DNA from: Streptomyces griseus
Lineage (GTDB): Bacteria > Actinomycetota > Actinomycetes > Nanopelagicales > Nanopelagicaceae
Assembly: GCA_945865365.1 (NCBI GenBank)
Contig: CAMBDL010000012.1
Coordinates: forward strand, 1-45,930
Length of the DNA stretch: 45,930 nucleotides
Reading direction: 5' to 3'
In this document: positions 36,096 to 44,647 of the stretch, piece by piece
How the letters are laid out: each line of letters starts with the position of its first letter
Numbering within the stretch: the first letter of the stretch is position 1
The notes under the pieces: model-generated
Database searches by the model: none
Told to the model about the DNA's origin: nothing
The model's input: only the letters and a program-made list of their open reading frames with translations
Made by a program: the position numbers and the translations under genes

Positions 36096-37468
36096 ACCGA
36101 TTTCTTTACCGCAGCAGCTACTGCTTTAGTCACATTTGGATCAAAAACACTTGGCACAATGAAGGAAGCATTTAACTGTTCTGGAGAAACGCAATCGGCG
36201 ATGGCTTCTGCAGCAGCAACTAATAACTTATCCGTGATTTTATTTGCATGTGCGTCAAGTAAACCTCGGAAGATTCCAGGGAAAGCTAAAACATTGTTGA
36301 TTTGATTTGGTTGGTCACTTCGCCCAGTTGCCACAACGGCAGCATATTTACGTGCAATGATTGGATCAATCTCTGGATCTGGATTAGCTAAGGCAAAGAT
36401 AATCGCTTTAGGTGCCATTGATGCAGCATCAGCTTCAGTTATGACATTGGGTGCACTTACCCCGATGAAGACATCGGCACCTGCCATGGCACCAGACATA
36501 GTTCCAGTGAAGTTGTCTGGATTGCTGTTATCAATAAACCATTGCTGCATGGAATCCTCTGATTTCATGGATTTATTAACGACACCCTTTTGATTGAAAC
36601 CAATAATATTTCTAGCACCATTGAGCGTAAGTAAACGGGCGATAGCATTTCCAGCCGCACCTACACCGCTAAGAACAATCTTTACATCGCCCAAGTTTTT
36701 ATTAACAAGTTTGAGTGAGTTACGAAGTGCAGCTAAAACAACGATTGCCGTACCGTGCTGGTCGTCATGGAAGACAGGAATATCCAGTAGATCACGTAGA
36801 CGACGTTCGATTTCAAAGCATCGCGGCGCTGAAATATCCTCTAAATTGATTCCGCCGTAAACAGGGGCGATTAATTGAACCGTGCGAACAATCTCATCGA
36901 CATCTTGGGTATCAAGACATACTGGCCACGCATCCACATCGGCAAACCGCTTGAATAAGGCGGCCTTGCCCTCCATAACGGGCAGAGCAGCAGCTGGCCC
37001 TATGTTGCCAAGGCCTAGTACCGCTGAACCATCAGTAACGACAGCCACCGTATTGCGTTTAATAGTTAAGCGGCGGGCATCGGTCGGGTCATCAACGATT
37101 GCCTGACAGATCCGGGCAACCCCAGGCGTGTATGCCCGAGATAGATCATCGCGCGTCTTAAGTGGAACCTTAGATTGAATCTCAATCTTTCCCCCAAGGT
37201 GCAGTAAGAATGTGCGGTCACTAACTTTACGAACAGTGAGTTCAGGGTTCTTAGAAAGTGCAGCCGTGATCTCATCAGCGTGTGCAGAATCGATAGTGTC
37301 ACATGTTACGTCGATTACTACTTTTTCAAGAAGCGATTCCACGACATCTAGCGCCGTGATAGTTGCTCCTGCGGCAGTGATAACTGATGTTGCTAGCGCA
37401 ACAGGTTGCGAGGCAGGTTTTCCTTCAATTCGAATAGTAATTCCATATCCGGGTGAAGTTGATGCCAT
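36092..37468 (-). CDS. NAD(P)-dependent malic enzyme with N-terminal ACT domain
   Basis: This 458-residue enzyme oxidatively decarboxylates malate to pyruvate. Residues about 1-80 form an ACT-like regulatory domain ([14 protein letters not shown]...). The catalytic part begins near [15 protein letters not shown] and includes [18 protein letters not shown], a metal site with [11 protein letters not shown], and the dinucleotide motif [15 protein letters not shown]. The ACT domain suggests control by an amino acid or other small ligand. ATG directly abuts the upp TAA. Confidence 0.93.
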   Translation of the reverse strand: MASTSPGYGITIRIEGKPASQPVALATSVITAAGATITALDVVESLLEKVVIDVTCDTIDSAHADEITAALSKNPELTVRKVSDRTFLLHLGGKIEIQSKVPLKTRDDLSRAYTPGVARICQAIVDDPTDARRLTIKRNTVAVVTDGSAVLGLGNIGPAAALPVMEGKAALFKRFADVDAWPVCLDTQDVDEIVRTVQLIAPVYGGINLEDISAPRCFEIERRLRDLLDIPVFHDDQHGTAIVVLAALRNSLKLVNKNLGDVKIVLSGVGAAGNAIARLLTLNGARNIIGFNQKGVVNKSMKSEDSMQQWFIDNSNPDNFTGTMSGAMAGADVFIGVSAPNVITEADAASMAPKAIIFALANPDPEIDPIIARKYAAVVATGRSDQPNQINNVLAFPGIFRGLLDAHANKITDKLLVAAAEAIADCVSPEQLNASFIVPSVFDPNVTKAVAAAVKKSV

Positions 37469-38107
37469 TTAGACGACTCCATACAATCTGTCTCCGGCAT
37501 CGCCTAACCCGGGAACGATGTAACCATTTTCATTCAATTTTTCATCCATTGCACCAGTAACTATCGTGATGGGTACCTTGCTTCCAGCAAACTCCTTTTC
37601 AACAGCGGCGATACCTTCAGGCGCTGAAAGTATGCAGATAGCTGTTATGTCGTTAGCGCCCAGATCTATCAGGTAATGGAAAGCTGCGATTAATGTTCCA
37701 CCTGTCGCCAACATGGGATCTAAAACAAAGACCTGCCGACCGGATAAATCATCTGGAAGTCGATTTGCGTATGTACTGGCTTGAAGCGTTTTCTCATCCC
37801 GCACCATTCCAAGAAAACCAACTTCGGCTGTAGGAATTAACTTACTCATTCCTTCAAGCATCCCAAGTCCAGCACGTAAAATTGGGACAACTACTGGTCG
37901 AGGCTCTGCCATCTTAAGCCCTTGAGTTTTCACCACTGGGGTGGTGATTGAAACACTGTGAGTGCGAACATCGCGTGTTGCTTCATAGGCAAGCAGAGTT
38001 ACCAACTCTTCTACTAGACGACGAAAGGTAGGTGAATCTGTACGTTCGTCACGTAAAACCGTCAATTTATGGGCAATAAGCGGGTGGTTGGCAATATGTA
38101 CTTTCAT
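37469..38107 (-). CDS. upp: Uracil phosphoribosyltransferase
   Basis: This 212-residue pyrimidine salvage enzyme makes UMP from uracil and PRPP. The PRPP-binding motif is [11 protein letters not shown], and the uracil site includes GDAGDRLYG at the C-terminus. The N-terminus [26 protein letters not shown] is conserved. It leads a three-gene operon with malic enzyme and dedA. TAAGGT lies 7 nt before its ATG. The 7-nt spacer, AAGGGGC, could also act as a short Shine-Dalgarno site. Confidence 0.96.
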   Translation of the reverse strand: MKVHIANHPLIAHKLTVLRDERTDSPTFRRLVEELVTLLAYEATRDVRTHSVSITTPVVKTQGLKMAEPRPVVVPILRAGLGMLEGMSKLIPTAEVGFLGMVRDEKTLQASTYANRLPDDLSGRQVFVLDPMLATGGTLIAAFHYLIDLGANDITAICILSAPEGIAAVEKEFAGSKVPITIVTGAMDEKLNENGYIVPGLGDAGDRLYGVV

Positions 38108-38161
38108 GCCCCTTACCTTACAGGGCTTTCATTCTTTTCCAATGAGTGGAATTATGCTCGC
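38108..38161. promoter_or_regulatory. Divergent promoter region, upp / TadA-associated gene
   Basis: Minus strand: TAAGGT (complement of 38115-38120), 7 nt from the upp ATG. Plus strand: TATGCT (38153-38158), only 3 nt from the ATG at 38162, which is too close for a normal start site on the A. That gene may use a different element or a start further in. Confidence 0.45.
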
Positions 38162-38716
38162 ATGCCTGAATTTGAAGATGAGCTAATCGAAGACATCGAA
38201 GAGTTTGACGTCTTAGAAGAGGTTTCTCCTCTGGCAAAAAAAGTAAGCGGCATCACAGAAGAGTTCGATATAGCTGTGGCTGCATGGCATGAAGATGGAC
38301 GTTGGACGTTAGGCCTACTTCCAGACCCAACTGATATTGCTCAAATAATTTCAAGTCTAAAATCACAACAAACTAATGGTGGAGCAATCGCACTTATTTC
38401 TATTGACGAAGAGTTCTTTATTTTGATTCGCGTACTAGGTACACATATTTCACTTTTTCTCAGCGATGCTACGTGTGCACTCGATTATCCAGTAGCTGAA
38501 GAGTTGTTAGAGATTGCAGATTTGCAGATTCCTGAAGAAGATGATGATGAAGCTACGCCAATAGGACACATGGAGATTTTGGCAGATCTCGGCATGAGCA
38601 GTATGGAGCTTTTTGCTTTGTGTGATGATGCCGAATTATTTCCAGATGAACAACTAGAAGCGATTGCAAACCGACTTGGTTTCGGTGATCAGTTTGCAGA
38701 GTTATTAGAACTGTGA
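38162..38716 (+). CDS. tRNA adenosine deaminase-associated protein
   Basis: This 184-residue very acidic protein (opening MPEFEDELIEDIEEFDVLEE) matches the actinobacterial family always found just upstream of tadA. Its role is inferred from that linkage; no catalytic motif is visible. The ATG at 38162 is chosen over 38069 because the longer frame would run into upp and add non-conserved residues. The stop overlaps the tadA GTG by 4 nt. Confidence 0.87.
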   Translation: MPEFEDELIEDIEEFDVLEEVSPLAKKVSGITEEFDIAVAAWHEDGRWTLGLLPDPTDIAQIISSLKSQQTNGGAIALISIDEEFFILIRVLGTHISLFLSDATCALDYPVAEELLEIADLQIPEEDDDEATPIGHMEILADLGMSSMELFALCDDAELFPDEQLEAIANRLGFGDQFAELLEL

Positions 38717-39171
38717 GCGATGAAGAGTTAATGCAGCAAGCATTACTGGTTGCAGGCAAGGCATTTGCTAGCGGTGATGTACCAGTTGGCGCAATTGTTG
38801 TGAATAAAGTGGGTGAAATTGTTGCGGTTGGCCACAACGAACGCGAGTTACATAAAGATCCAACTGCCCACGCTGAAATTGTTGCGTTGCGCCGTGCGAC
38901 AGAACTAAACAAAAGTTGGCGGTTAGAGGATCACACTCTGGTTGTGACACTTGAACCATGTGCAATGTGTGCAGGTGCAATTGCTCAGTCTCGAATCTCA
39001 ACCTTAGTTTTTGGGGCGTGGGATGAGAAAGCTGGAGCAGTTGGTTCAGTGTGGGACCTACTACGAGATCCCCGCTCCCTGTATAAAGTTGAGGTGCGTT
39101 CAGGCGTGCTCGCTGTAGAGTGTTCGCAGTTACTGAAAGATTTTATACAAGGAGTTCGTACGAAGGATTAA
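38713..39171 (+). CDS. tadA: tRNA-specific adenosine deaminase
   Basis: This 152-residue zinc deaminase converts A34 to inosine in tRNA-Arg(ACG), which is itself encoded at 19534. Zinc ligands are His53 in TAHAE and Cys83/Cys86 in EPCAMC, and Glu55 is the proton shuttle. It starts with GTG, coupled to the associated protein. The last 29 nt overlap the convergent transporter gene. Confidence 0.95.
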   Translation: MSDEELMQQALLVAGKAFASGDVPVGAIVVNKVGEIVAVGHNERELHKDPTAHAEIVALRRATELNKSWRLEDHTLVVTLEPCAMCAGAIAQSRISTLVFGAWDEKAGAVGSVWDLLRDPRSLYKVEVRSGVLAVECSQLLKDFIQGVRTKD

Positions 39172-41476
39172 GAATCACCATTGATCCTTCTTCCTCACCA
39201 ACCATGCCTTCGGCTCGCATTTGTGAACCTACTTCAAGACCGGCGATTTCGCGTCGACCTAAGAATTGCAGTGATACACCACCGGTTTCATCCCAGATTT
39301 CGACTTCAAGAGTTGGAGCAGAGCCGCGAGGGGCGGTTTTAATCGAAGTAACACGACCTTGAACTTGAGCTCTCTTACGCCACTGAATCTGACTAATTGC
39401 AGTGATGTTTTCAGCGTAATGGCTAACCGGTTCAACATTTATCGGCGCTACACGCTTTGGCATTGGCGCAGGCTGGACACGTGTTGTGCTCTCACGTGGC
39501 TGATGGACCTCTAACGTAGAACCGGATGCAATGCGATCTACGTCAAAAGGAACAATTGTTGCAACTACTCGTGGTAACTGTGAGATAGGTGCGGCAATCT
39601 GTTCTGCAGTTTGATCGTGCAGTAAGCGACCTAAGAAGCCAGAGTATGCACGACGAGGTAAAAGCAGTGTTAACTCAACATCTTCCTTCTCGGTGATACG
39701 GATTGCATAATCTAATGCCGAGCTTGCCAAACGGCGGTCTGGGCAGTCAATTAATTCAAGGGTCACATCATCTAAGGCATCAGATGCAGCCCAAGCCTTT
39801 TGAATCTCTTCTGCACGACGATCATCTATTACAAAGTGTACGGCAGCTAAATTACGTGGATTTAAACTTCGGGCGTAACGAATGGCTCCTACGGTTGCAA
39901 GATCAATGCTATCTATCAAGACGGTTACGTCATGGCGAGCAATTGATGTGGCGCGCTCTTGGTGACTCTTCACGGCCAAAGCCTCTTGTTCGCGATCGTA
40001 CTGGCGGCGTAGACGCAAGAAGGAGATTACAAGAATTGGCGCAGTTACAAGCACTAACCATGCACCTTCAGTAAATTTCACAATTGAAAAAATAATAACT
40101 ACAGCAAATGAAATTGAACCTGACAGTGCGTTAATAAAGAGCTTTGCACGCCAAGCCCCCACCTTATTGCGAAGGGCATGGCGCGCCATTCCGAAACCGG
40201 CCAAAGTGAATCCCGTAAAAACACCTAATGCATAAAAAGCAACTAGATGTTCTACAGAACCTGCAGTAAAGAGAACCAAGAAGACTCCACCACCAGATAA
40301 GAGCAGAATTCCATTAGAAAACGCTAGTCGGTGTCCACGCTTTGTTAGCTGGCGAGGTAAGTAGCCATCAGTTGCAACGAAGTTACATAAGAGCGGAAAA
40401 GCGCTATATGTTGTATTAGCGCCGGCAAATAAAATTAACATTGTTGCGAGTTGGACCATTATGAACATGGCCTGTCCGAAGCTCCCGTTCCCAACAATTG
40501 TCTTTGCAATCTGAGAAATAACTGTAGGGGTACCTAATTCATAGGGAACAGCATGGATCTTATGAGCAAACCAAGAGACACCCAGGACGAGGGTTCCAAG
40601 TAGAACGCTCATTGTTACCAAAGTTCGCCGTGCATTGACATGCTCGGGCTGTTGAAAAAGGGCAACGCCATCAGATATTGCTTCTAGACCCGTGAGAGAA
40701 GAGCCACCATTTGCAAATGCACGTAGCAAAATAAAAATTGCAGCAAATGTTAATAACCCTTGTCCTTCACCAAGCGGCACGGCCCCCTCCTGATTAGTTG
40801 CAAGCACTTCTAACGTTCCGTTAAATTGGCGGTATAGACCCATTCCAAAAACAATAAGCATGCAACCAATAAAAAAGTAAGTCGGCAATGCAAAGGCCTT
40901 ACCGGCCTCTTTAACACCGCGCAGGTTTCCATACGTCAAAAATGCAATGACTAATAAAATCATTGGAATCTTCCATGAAACAAGCGATGGAAATGTAGAA
41001 ATAATCGCAGCTACACCAGCAGCCGATTGAATTGCTACAGTGACTATATAATCCAACATCAATGCAACAGCGGCAATTTGAGCAACAACTGGTCCAAAGT
41101 TATCGCGAGAAACTATGTAAGCACCACCAGTTTTAGTGTAAACATTAATTACATTTCGATATGAAAGCGTAATGATTGTCAAAATAACGAGCACGACTGC
41201 CGTCATTGGCATCAAAATAGCAAAGGCCGCTAAACCAAATGCGGGCAGAAGCGCGATGAGAATCTGTTCAGAGCCATATGCCGATGATGAAATGCAGTCA
41301 GAGGACAAGATCCCTAAAGCAAAACGCTTCTTCAAGCGCTGGTGGCCTAAGGAGTGTCGGTTCAGCGGATTACCTAATATTCGACGCTTTACTGTGTATG
41401 CGAATGAATCCTTAAGGTGCGCTTGGTCTTGCAGTACTACCGGCTCTGGCGCGTCATCAGTCCATGACTTGGGCAC
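39143..41476 (-). CDS. APC-family transporter with USP-like and OB-fold C-terminal domains
   Basis: This 777-residue protein joins three parts. Residues about 50-490 are an APC/KUP-like transporter with roughly 12 helices (SSDCISSSAYGSEQIL, KTGGAYIVSRDNFGP). A universal-stress-like cytoplasmic domain spans about 515-645 (VTVLIDSIDLATVGAIRYARSL...LLLPRRAYSGFLGRLLHDQTA). After a Pro-rich linker, an OB-fold (about 689-777) has QVQGRVTSIKTAP and EIWDETGGVSLQFLGRREIAGL. In mycobacteria the APC protein (Rv2690c) and an OB-fold protein (Rv2694c) are separate neighbouring genes, so this looks like a fusion. Potassium or amino acid is the likely cargo. GTG start with an AGGAG site. Confidence 0.9.
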   Translation of the reverse strand: MPKSWTDDAPEPVVLQDQAHLKDSFAYTVKRRILGNPLNRHSLGHQRLKKRFALGILSSDCISSSAYGSEQILIALLPAFGLAAFAILMPMTAVVLVILTIITLSYRNVINVYTKTGGAYIVSRDNFGPVVAQIAAVALMLDYIVTVAIQSAAGVAAIISTFPSLVSWKIPMILLVIAFLTYGNLRGVKEAGKAFALPTYFFIGCMLIVFGMGLYRQFNGTLEVLATNQEGAVPLGEGQGLLTFAAIFILLRAFANGGSSLTGLEAISDGVALFQQPEHVNARRTLVTMSVLLGTLVLGVSWFAHKIHAVPYELGTPTVISQIAKTIVGNGSFGQAMFIMVQLATMLILFAGANTTYSAFPLLCNFVATDGYLPRQLTKRGHRLAFSNGILLLSGGGVFLVLFTAGSVEHLVAFYALGVFTGFTLAGFGMARHALRNKVGAWRAKLFINALSGSISFAVVIIFSIVKFTEGAWLVLVTAPILVISFLRLRRQYDREQEALAVKSHQERATSIARHDVTVLIDSIDLATVGAIRYARSLNPRNLAAVHFVIDDRRAEEIQKAWAASDALDDVTLELIDCPDRRLASSALDYAIRITEKEDVELTLLLPRRAYSGFLGRLLHDQTAEQIAAPISQLPRVVATIVPFDVDRIASGSTLEVHQPRESTTRVQPAPMPKRVAPINVEPVSHYAENITAISQIQWRKRAQVQGRVTSIKTAPRGSAPTLEVEIWDETGGVSLQFLGRREIAGLEVGSQMRAEGMVGEEEGSMVILNPSYELLV

Positions 41477-41569
41477 TCAATACTCCTCTAATAATTACGA
41501 ATAAACACTACGTAACTTCAATGGGTCTATCGTAGAGCGCACCGACTTCAACTTCTTGCAGGCTGAGCG

Positions 41570-41575
41570 TATGCT
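41570..41575 (+). promoter_or_regulatory. -10 element TATGCT, 6 nt before gabD
   Basis: It sits 6 nt before the ATG at 41582. The 105-bp region shared with the divergent transporter is long for this genome. The transporter side shows AGGAG before its GTG and no TANNNT at the leaderless position. Confidence 0.55.
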
Positions 41576-41581
41576 CGCCCT

Positions 41582-43000
41582 ATGTACACACAGTTATATA
41601 TCAATGGCCAGTGGGTTGATGGAGAGCGCACAGTGGCTGTTTACGATCCCAGTGATGCTTCGGTTATTGCCCAAGTCTGGCTTGCAGGTGACGCGCACTG
41701 TGAAGCGGCCATCGCCGCCGCCGATGCCGCCGCCGTTGAGTGGGCCAAGACAGCTCCGCGATATCGCTCAGAGATTTTGCGCAAAGCCTTTGAGATTATG
41801 ACTAGTGAAATTGAGGCTATAGCGACGCTTATTTCGCGTGAAAATGGAAAAGCGATGCCCGATGCACGCGGAGAGGCCGCTTACGCTGCAGAGTTCTTCC
41901 GTTGGTTCGCCGAAGAAACTGTTCGCACACCCGGGGATTTCCGTAAATCACCATCGGGGGATAAGCGAATCCTTGTGACACATCAGCCAATTGGCCTTTC
42001 CATTCTAATTACTCCGTGGAACTTTCCTGCTGGCATGGCAACACGCAAGATTGGTCCTGCTATCGCCGCCGGCTGCACAATGATTCTAAAACCTGCAACT
42101 GAAACACCACTCACCGCCATGTACATCGTTGATATTTTAGAGCGCGCTGGATTGCCAAAGGGAGTGCTCAATTTAGTTCTCCCTGAAAAAACAGGAGAAG
42201 CAATTTCAAAGATGTTGCACGATTCACGCGTTAAGAATCTTTCTTTTACAGGTTCAACTGAGGTCGGCCGCGTACTTTTAAAGGAAGCCGCTGACAAAAT
42301 CATTCGTTGCTCTATGGAACTAGGTGGCAACGCACAAGTTATCGTTCATGATGACGCCGATCTTGCAGTAACGATTCCTCAATTACTTCTAGCCAAAATG
42401 CGCAACGGTGGCGCTGCATGTACATCCGCTAATCGAATTTATGTTCAGCGTGGAATTTCAGAAGAGTTCATCGCACAAATGACTAAGTCTATGAGTGGCT
42501 TCGTTATGGGCCGTGGAACCGAGAGCACTACAACACTTGGCGCATCTGTCTCAATGAAGGAGCGCAACAAGATCGCTGAATTAGTGGACCAATCAGTTGC
42601 AGCAGGTGCAAAAGTTGAAGTAGGTGGTGTAAAACCAGAAGGCGCCGGCGCTTTCTATCCAGCTACTGTTTTAATCGTTGAAAAAGACAATCCCATCTTG
42701 CTCCACGAAATCTTTGGCCCGGTTGCGCCAATCGTTATTTTTGATACCGATGCCGAAGGCATTGCGATGGCAAATGACACTGATTTTGGGCTAATTAGTT
42801 ATGTATTCTCATCAAACCTCACCCGCGCTTTGCGCACTGCTGAAGCTATGGAATCAGGAATGGTTGCCATCAATAAAGGCGTCATTTCAGATCCAGCTGC
42901 ACCGTTCGGGGGAGTCAAGCAATCTGGTTTAGGTCGCGAAGGTGGCTTTGATGGAATTCACGAGTTCTTACAAACTAAATACATCGGCGTAGAGATCTAA
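41582..43000 (+). CDS. gabD: Aldehyde dehydrogenase, probable succinate-semialdehyde dehydrogenase
   Basis: This 472-residue enzyme has Asn147 in ITPWNFPA, cofactor Lys170 in LKPATETPLTA, general base Glu246 in MELGGNAQ and nucleophile Cys280 in NGGAACTSANR. The overall pattern fits the GabD group, which makes succinate from semialdehyde, but the GGAACTSANR motif differs from the common GQTCVCANR, so a related aldehyde is possible. No GABA aminotransferase is next to it. Its stop interlocks with the DUF952 stop in CTAA. Confidence 0.88.
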   Translation: MYTQLYINGQWVDGERTVAVYDPSDASVIAQVWLAGDAHCEAAIAAADAAAVEWAKTAPRYRSEILRKAFEIMTSEIEAIATLISRENGKAMPDARGEAAYAAEFFRWFAEETVRTPGDFRKSPSGDKRILVTHQPIGLSILITPWNFPAGMATRKIGPAIAAGCTMILKPATETPLTAMYIVDILERAGLPKGVLNLVLPEKTGEAISKMLHDSRVKNLSFTGSTEVGRVLLKEAADKIIRCSMELGGNAQVIVHDDADLAVTIPQLLLAKMRNGGAACTSANRIYVQRGISEEFIAQMTKSMSGFVMGRGTESTTTLGASVSMKERNKIAELVDQSVAAGAKVEVGGVKPEGAGAFYPATVLIVEKDNPILLHEIFGPVAPIVIFDTDAEGIAMANDTDFGLISYVFSSNLTRALRTAEAMESGMVAINKGVISDPAAPFGGVKQSGLGREGGFDGIHEFLQTKYIGVEI

Positions 43001-43359
43001 GTTTCTAGAGTTAAACGGCCTTCTGTATTCATATAGGCAGGCACAACTTTGTCTACTAGTGTGCAAGGAATAGCTCCATAAACATGCGGATACTTCTGAC
43101 CATTGCTGGCCATTTCTACGCGGACTGGTATTCCATTAACCTCTAATTTCTCTGTGTCCAGATGCAGAACCACTAAATCTTCAGTTGATCCAGCAAATAC
43201 AAAGCCCGCAACCTCTTTAAGTTGATCAGCAAACGAGCCGTGAATAAATCCAACTTCAGCCAAAGTTTTGCCATTAGTTGAGACCTCATACCTGCCAACG
43301 AGTAGAGCTTTTTCCCAATCCTGCTTTGTCGTAAGGTGCAGGAATAAGTTCTGTGACAC
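42997..43359 (-). CDS. DUF952 family protein
   Basis: This 120-residue protein matches DUF952: LFLHLTTKQDWEKAL, GFIHGSFADQLKEVAGFVF, LVVLHLDTEKL and YPHVYGAIP. The usual FIHCS has glycine instead of cysteine. Function is unknown. The apparent GTG start lies 20 nt from the first copy of the serine tRNA-linked repeat. No leaderless -10 is visible, so it may be transcribed from the upstream tRNA-Ser(CGA). It interlocks with the gabD stop. Confidence 0.85.
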   Translation of the reverse strand: MSQNLFLHLTTKQDWEKALLVGRYEVSTNGKTLAEVGFIHGSFADQLKEVAGFVFAGSTEDLVVLHLDTEKLEVNGIPVRVEMASNGQKYPHVYGAIPCTLVDKVVPAYMNTEGRLTLET

Positions 43360-43378
43360 GAAATCACCGACCCTTCAT

Positions 43379-43452
43379 AAAACGAGCGGAGGATGTCCGC
43401 GCTTGTGAAGTCTAAACTTGGCACTGGTTCCAGCCAAACCACTGAATAGTTA
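43379..43452. repeat. Serine-tRNA-linked repeat, copy A
   Basis: Copy A contains AAAACGAGCGGAGGATG (43379-43395), whose GGAGGAT equals the 3' acceptor of tRNA-Ser seen from the plus strand. It continues as a module starting TCCGCGCTTGTGA with the core TCTAAACTTGGCACTGG and TTCCAGCCAAACCA (43396-43441). The core holds an imperfect inverted repeat, TTGG-CA-CTGG-TT-CCAG-CCAA. Confidence 0.85.
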
Positions 43453-43457
43453 AATGC

Positions 43458-43494
43458 GTGATTCAGACGAAGCGAGTGAAACGAGCGGAGGATG
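43458..43494. repeat. 37-nt repeat leading into tRNA-Ser(CGA), copy 1
   Basis: This is GTGATTCAGACGAAGCGAGT followed by GAAACGAGCGGAGGATG. It differs at only a few positions from the identical copies at 44512-44548 and 44611-44647. It runs into the 3' end of the tRNA gene. Confidence 0.88.
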
Positions 43495-43568
43495 AGGGAT
43501 TTGAACCCTCGAGACTTTCATCTACGCGTGTTCGAGACGCGCGCACTCGGCCACTATGCGAATCCTCC
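43486..43568 (-). tRNA. tRNA-Ser(CGA)
   Basis: On the minus strand, acceptor GGAGGAT pairs with ATCCTCC (plus strand 43562-43568 and 43487-43493), with discriminator G. The anticodon loop is CTCGAAC; the CGA complement lies at 43532-43534. A long variable arm is present and CCA is not encoded. Confidence 0.95.
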
Positions 43569-43589
43569 TTGGGAATCATACAAAATTTG

Positions 43590-43640
43590 GCTTTGTGATG
43601 TCTAAACTTGGCACTCGTTCCAGTCAAATTACTGAATTAA
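43590..43640. repeat. Serine-tRNA-linked repeat, diverged copy B
   Basis: It carries GCTTTGTGATGTCTAAACTT, GGCACTCGTTCCAGTCAAAT and TACTGAATTAA, a diverged version of the copy A core. It lies between tRNA-Ser(CGA) and the hypothetical gene, whose stop codon at 43629 falls inside the repeat. Confidence 0.8.
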
Positions 43641-43958
43641 ACCAGCATCACTTTGTGCAAAAAGCTCAATTAATTCCTCGACTTGCTCCTCTCTGGCTTC
43701 TGGGATGGGAGCAAAAGTTGAGTAACTATCACCCGTGGGTAACTTAGATGTTGCAGTACACGCAAACTGGTTGTCTTCTATAGAAAACTCAAGCAAATAA
43801 CCGTTCGTTTCTGATGAAAAGTACCCTAAATCTAAAAATTCGTTGGCTTGTTTTTCATATCTTGAGCGCTCATCCTGCATTAATCTGAAGCATTCCTGAA
43901 TGACAACCGATTCCCGGCGCTTTTGCTCAGAAGTTAAAAATACTTCCTCAGATTCCAT
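43629..43958 (-). CDS. Small hypothetical protein
   Basis: This 109-residue acidic soluble protein has an N-terminal Glu/Arg/Lys-rich helix (about 9-42) and then a beta-rich segment (GYLLEFSIEDNQFACTATSKL). No signal peptide, membrane helix or known motif is visible. TACTCT 7 nt before the ATG at 43958 supports expression. It is part of a two-gene insert between repeat copies. I do not recognise a family. Confidence 0.6.
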   Translation of the reverse strand: MESEEVFLTSEQKRRESVVIQECFRLMQDERSRYEKQANEFLDLGYFSSETNGYLLEFSIEDNQFACTATSKLPTGDSYSTFAPIPEAREEQVEELIELFAQSDAGLIQ

Positions 43959-43965
43959 AGTAGTA

Positions 43966-43971
43966 AGAGTA
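43966..43971 (-). promoter_or_regulatory. -10 element TACTCT before small hypothetical gene
   Basis: Complement of 43966-43971, 7 nt from the ATG at 43958, in the 15-nt gap after the upstream secreted protein gene on the same strand. Confidence 0.5.
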
Positions 43972-43973
43972 TC

Positions 43974-44441
43974 TCAAGTACCACAATTCAAAGGGATAGT
44001 TTTTAAAGAAAGCATATGGCGTGCGTACTGCCATTTCCCTGCAATGAATGCCTTCGAGTATGCCACACCGTAATAACTTGTTCTCGCTATATTTTTACAA
44101 AATTTATAGGTTGAAAAGTTGTTCACTTGACTTCCCGAGTAGGTCGTACCGGAACTATTTATGCTCTTTGTGCGAACTTGATGATTTTGCAATTTCCCTT
44201 TCTTCCAAATTTCCACAGTAATCGTGACATTGGTTTGTGGAATATTGCATATTGATGAGGCATTAACTTTTACGGCCTGGATGTTAAATTTTTCAAAGAG
44301 ATCTGTAGACAGGTGCGCAATGCCGACTTGGAGGCGGCATGGCGGCTTTGATTGCTTTTTACTTTGCTGATTTCCAGCTGCCGAGCTCATATTTATCAGT
44401 AAGAAAATGATCAGTAAACCAAAAGATTTTTGTAGTTTCAT
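43974..44441 (-). CDS. Secreted protein of unknown function
   Basis: This 155-residue product has a signal peptide (KLQKSFGLLIIFLLINMSSAAG). The mature domain is basic, beta-rich and has four cysteines (PPCRL, SSICNI, KFCKN and LNCGT), which may form two disulfides. The family is unrecognised. The sequence is AT-rich compared with neighbours. With the small acidic gene downstream it forms the cargo between repeat copies B and C. Only a weak GACGCT lies 6 nt before the ATG. Confidence 0.65.
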   Translation of the reverse strand: MKLQKSFGLLIIFLLINMSSAAGNQQSKKQSKPPCRLQVGIAHLSTDLFEKFNIQAVKVNASSICNIPQTNVTITVEIWKKGKLQNHQVRTKSINSSGTTYSGSQVNNFSTYKFCKNIARTSYYGVAYSKAFIAGKWQYARHMLSLKTIPLNCGT

Positions 44442-44479
44442 ATTCGAAGCGTCACAGGAACTGCGACACTGCCCAGAAG

Positions 44480-44488
44480 TTATCCACA
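44480..44488 (+). promoter_or_regulatory. DnaA box TTATCCACA
   Basis: An exact 9-mer match in the intergenic region between the secreted unknown and the serine tRNA repeat. The enclosing 15-mer AGAAGTTATCCACAG is identical to that at 1184-1198. Confidence 0.5.
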
Positions 44489-44511
44489 GCCTTTTAAGAA
44501 ATTGACGAAGA

Positions 44512-44594
44512 GTGATTCAGCCGAAGTGAGTAAAACGAGCGGAGGATGTCCGAGCTTGTGATTTCTAAACTTGGCACTGGTTCCAGCCAAACCA
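44512..44594. repeat. Serine-tRNA-linked repeat, copy C
   Basis: The 37-nt unit (44512-44548) ends with GGAGGATG and is followed by the TCCGAGCTTGTGA module with core TCTAAACTTGGCACTGG and TTCCAGCCAAACCA (44549-44594). The core is nearly identical to copy A. The unit carries a copy of the tRNA-Ser 3' acceptor that belongs to no tRNA. Confidence 0.88.
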
Positions 44595-44610
44595 ATTAAT
44601 ACCTAAATGA

Positions 44611-44647
44611 GTGATTCAGCCGAAGTGAGTAAAACGAGCGGAGGATG
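44611..44647. repeat. 37-nt repeat leading into tRNA-Ser(GGA), copy 3
   Basis: Identical over 37 nt to 44512-44548, so copies 2 and 3 are 99 bp apart in direct orientation. The end of this copy is the real 3' part of tRNA-Ser(GGA). Confidence 0.9.

Noticed and set aside
38153-38161. Leaderless promoter for the TadA-associated gene
   Set aside because: TATGCT is only 3 nt from the ATG, outside the spacing seen at other genes; not counted in the set.
39703-40074. 123-codon open frame opposite the APC-OB gene
   Set aside because: Antisense shadow; composition is unlike proteins of this genome and no start signal is present.
43379-44647. Short repeats resembling a CRISPR array
   Set aside because: There are only three or four copies, spacings are irregular, the repeats include tRNA 3' ends, and there are no cas genes.
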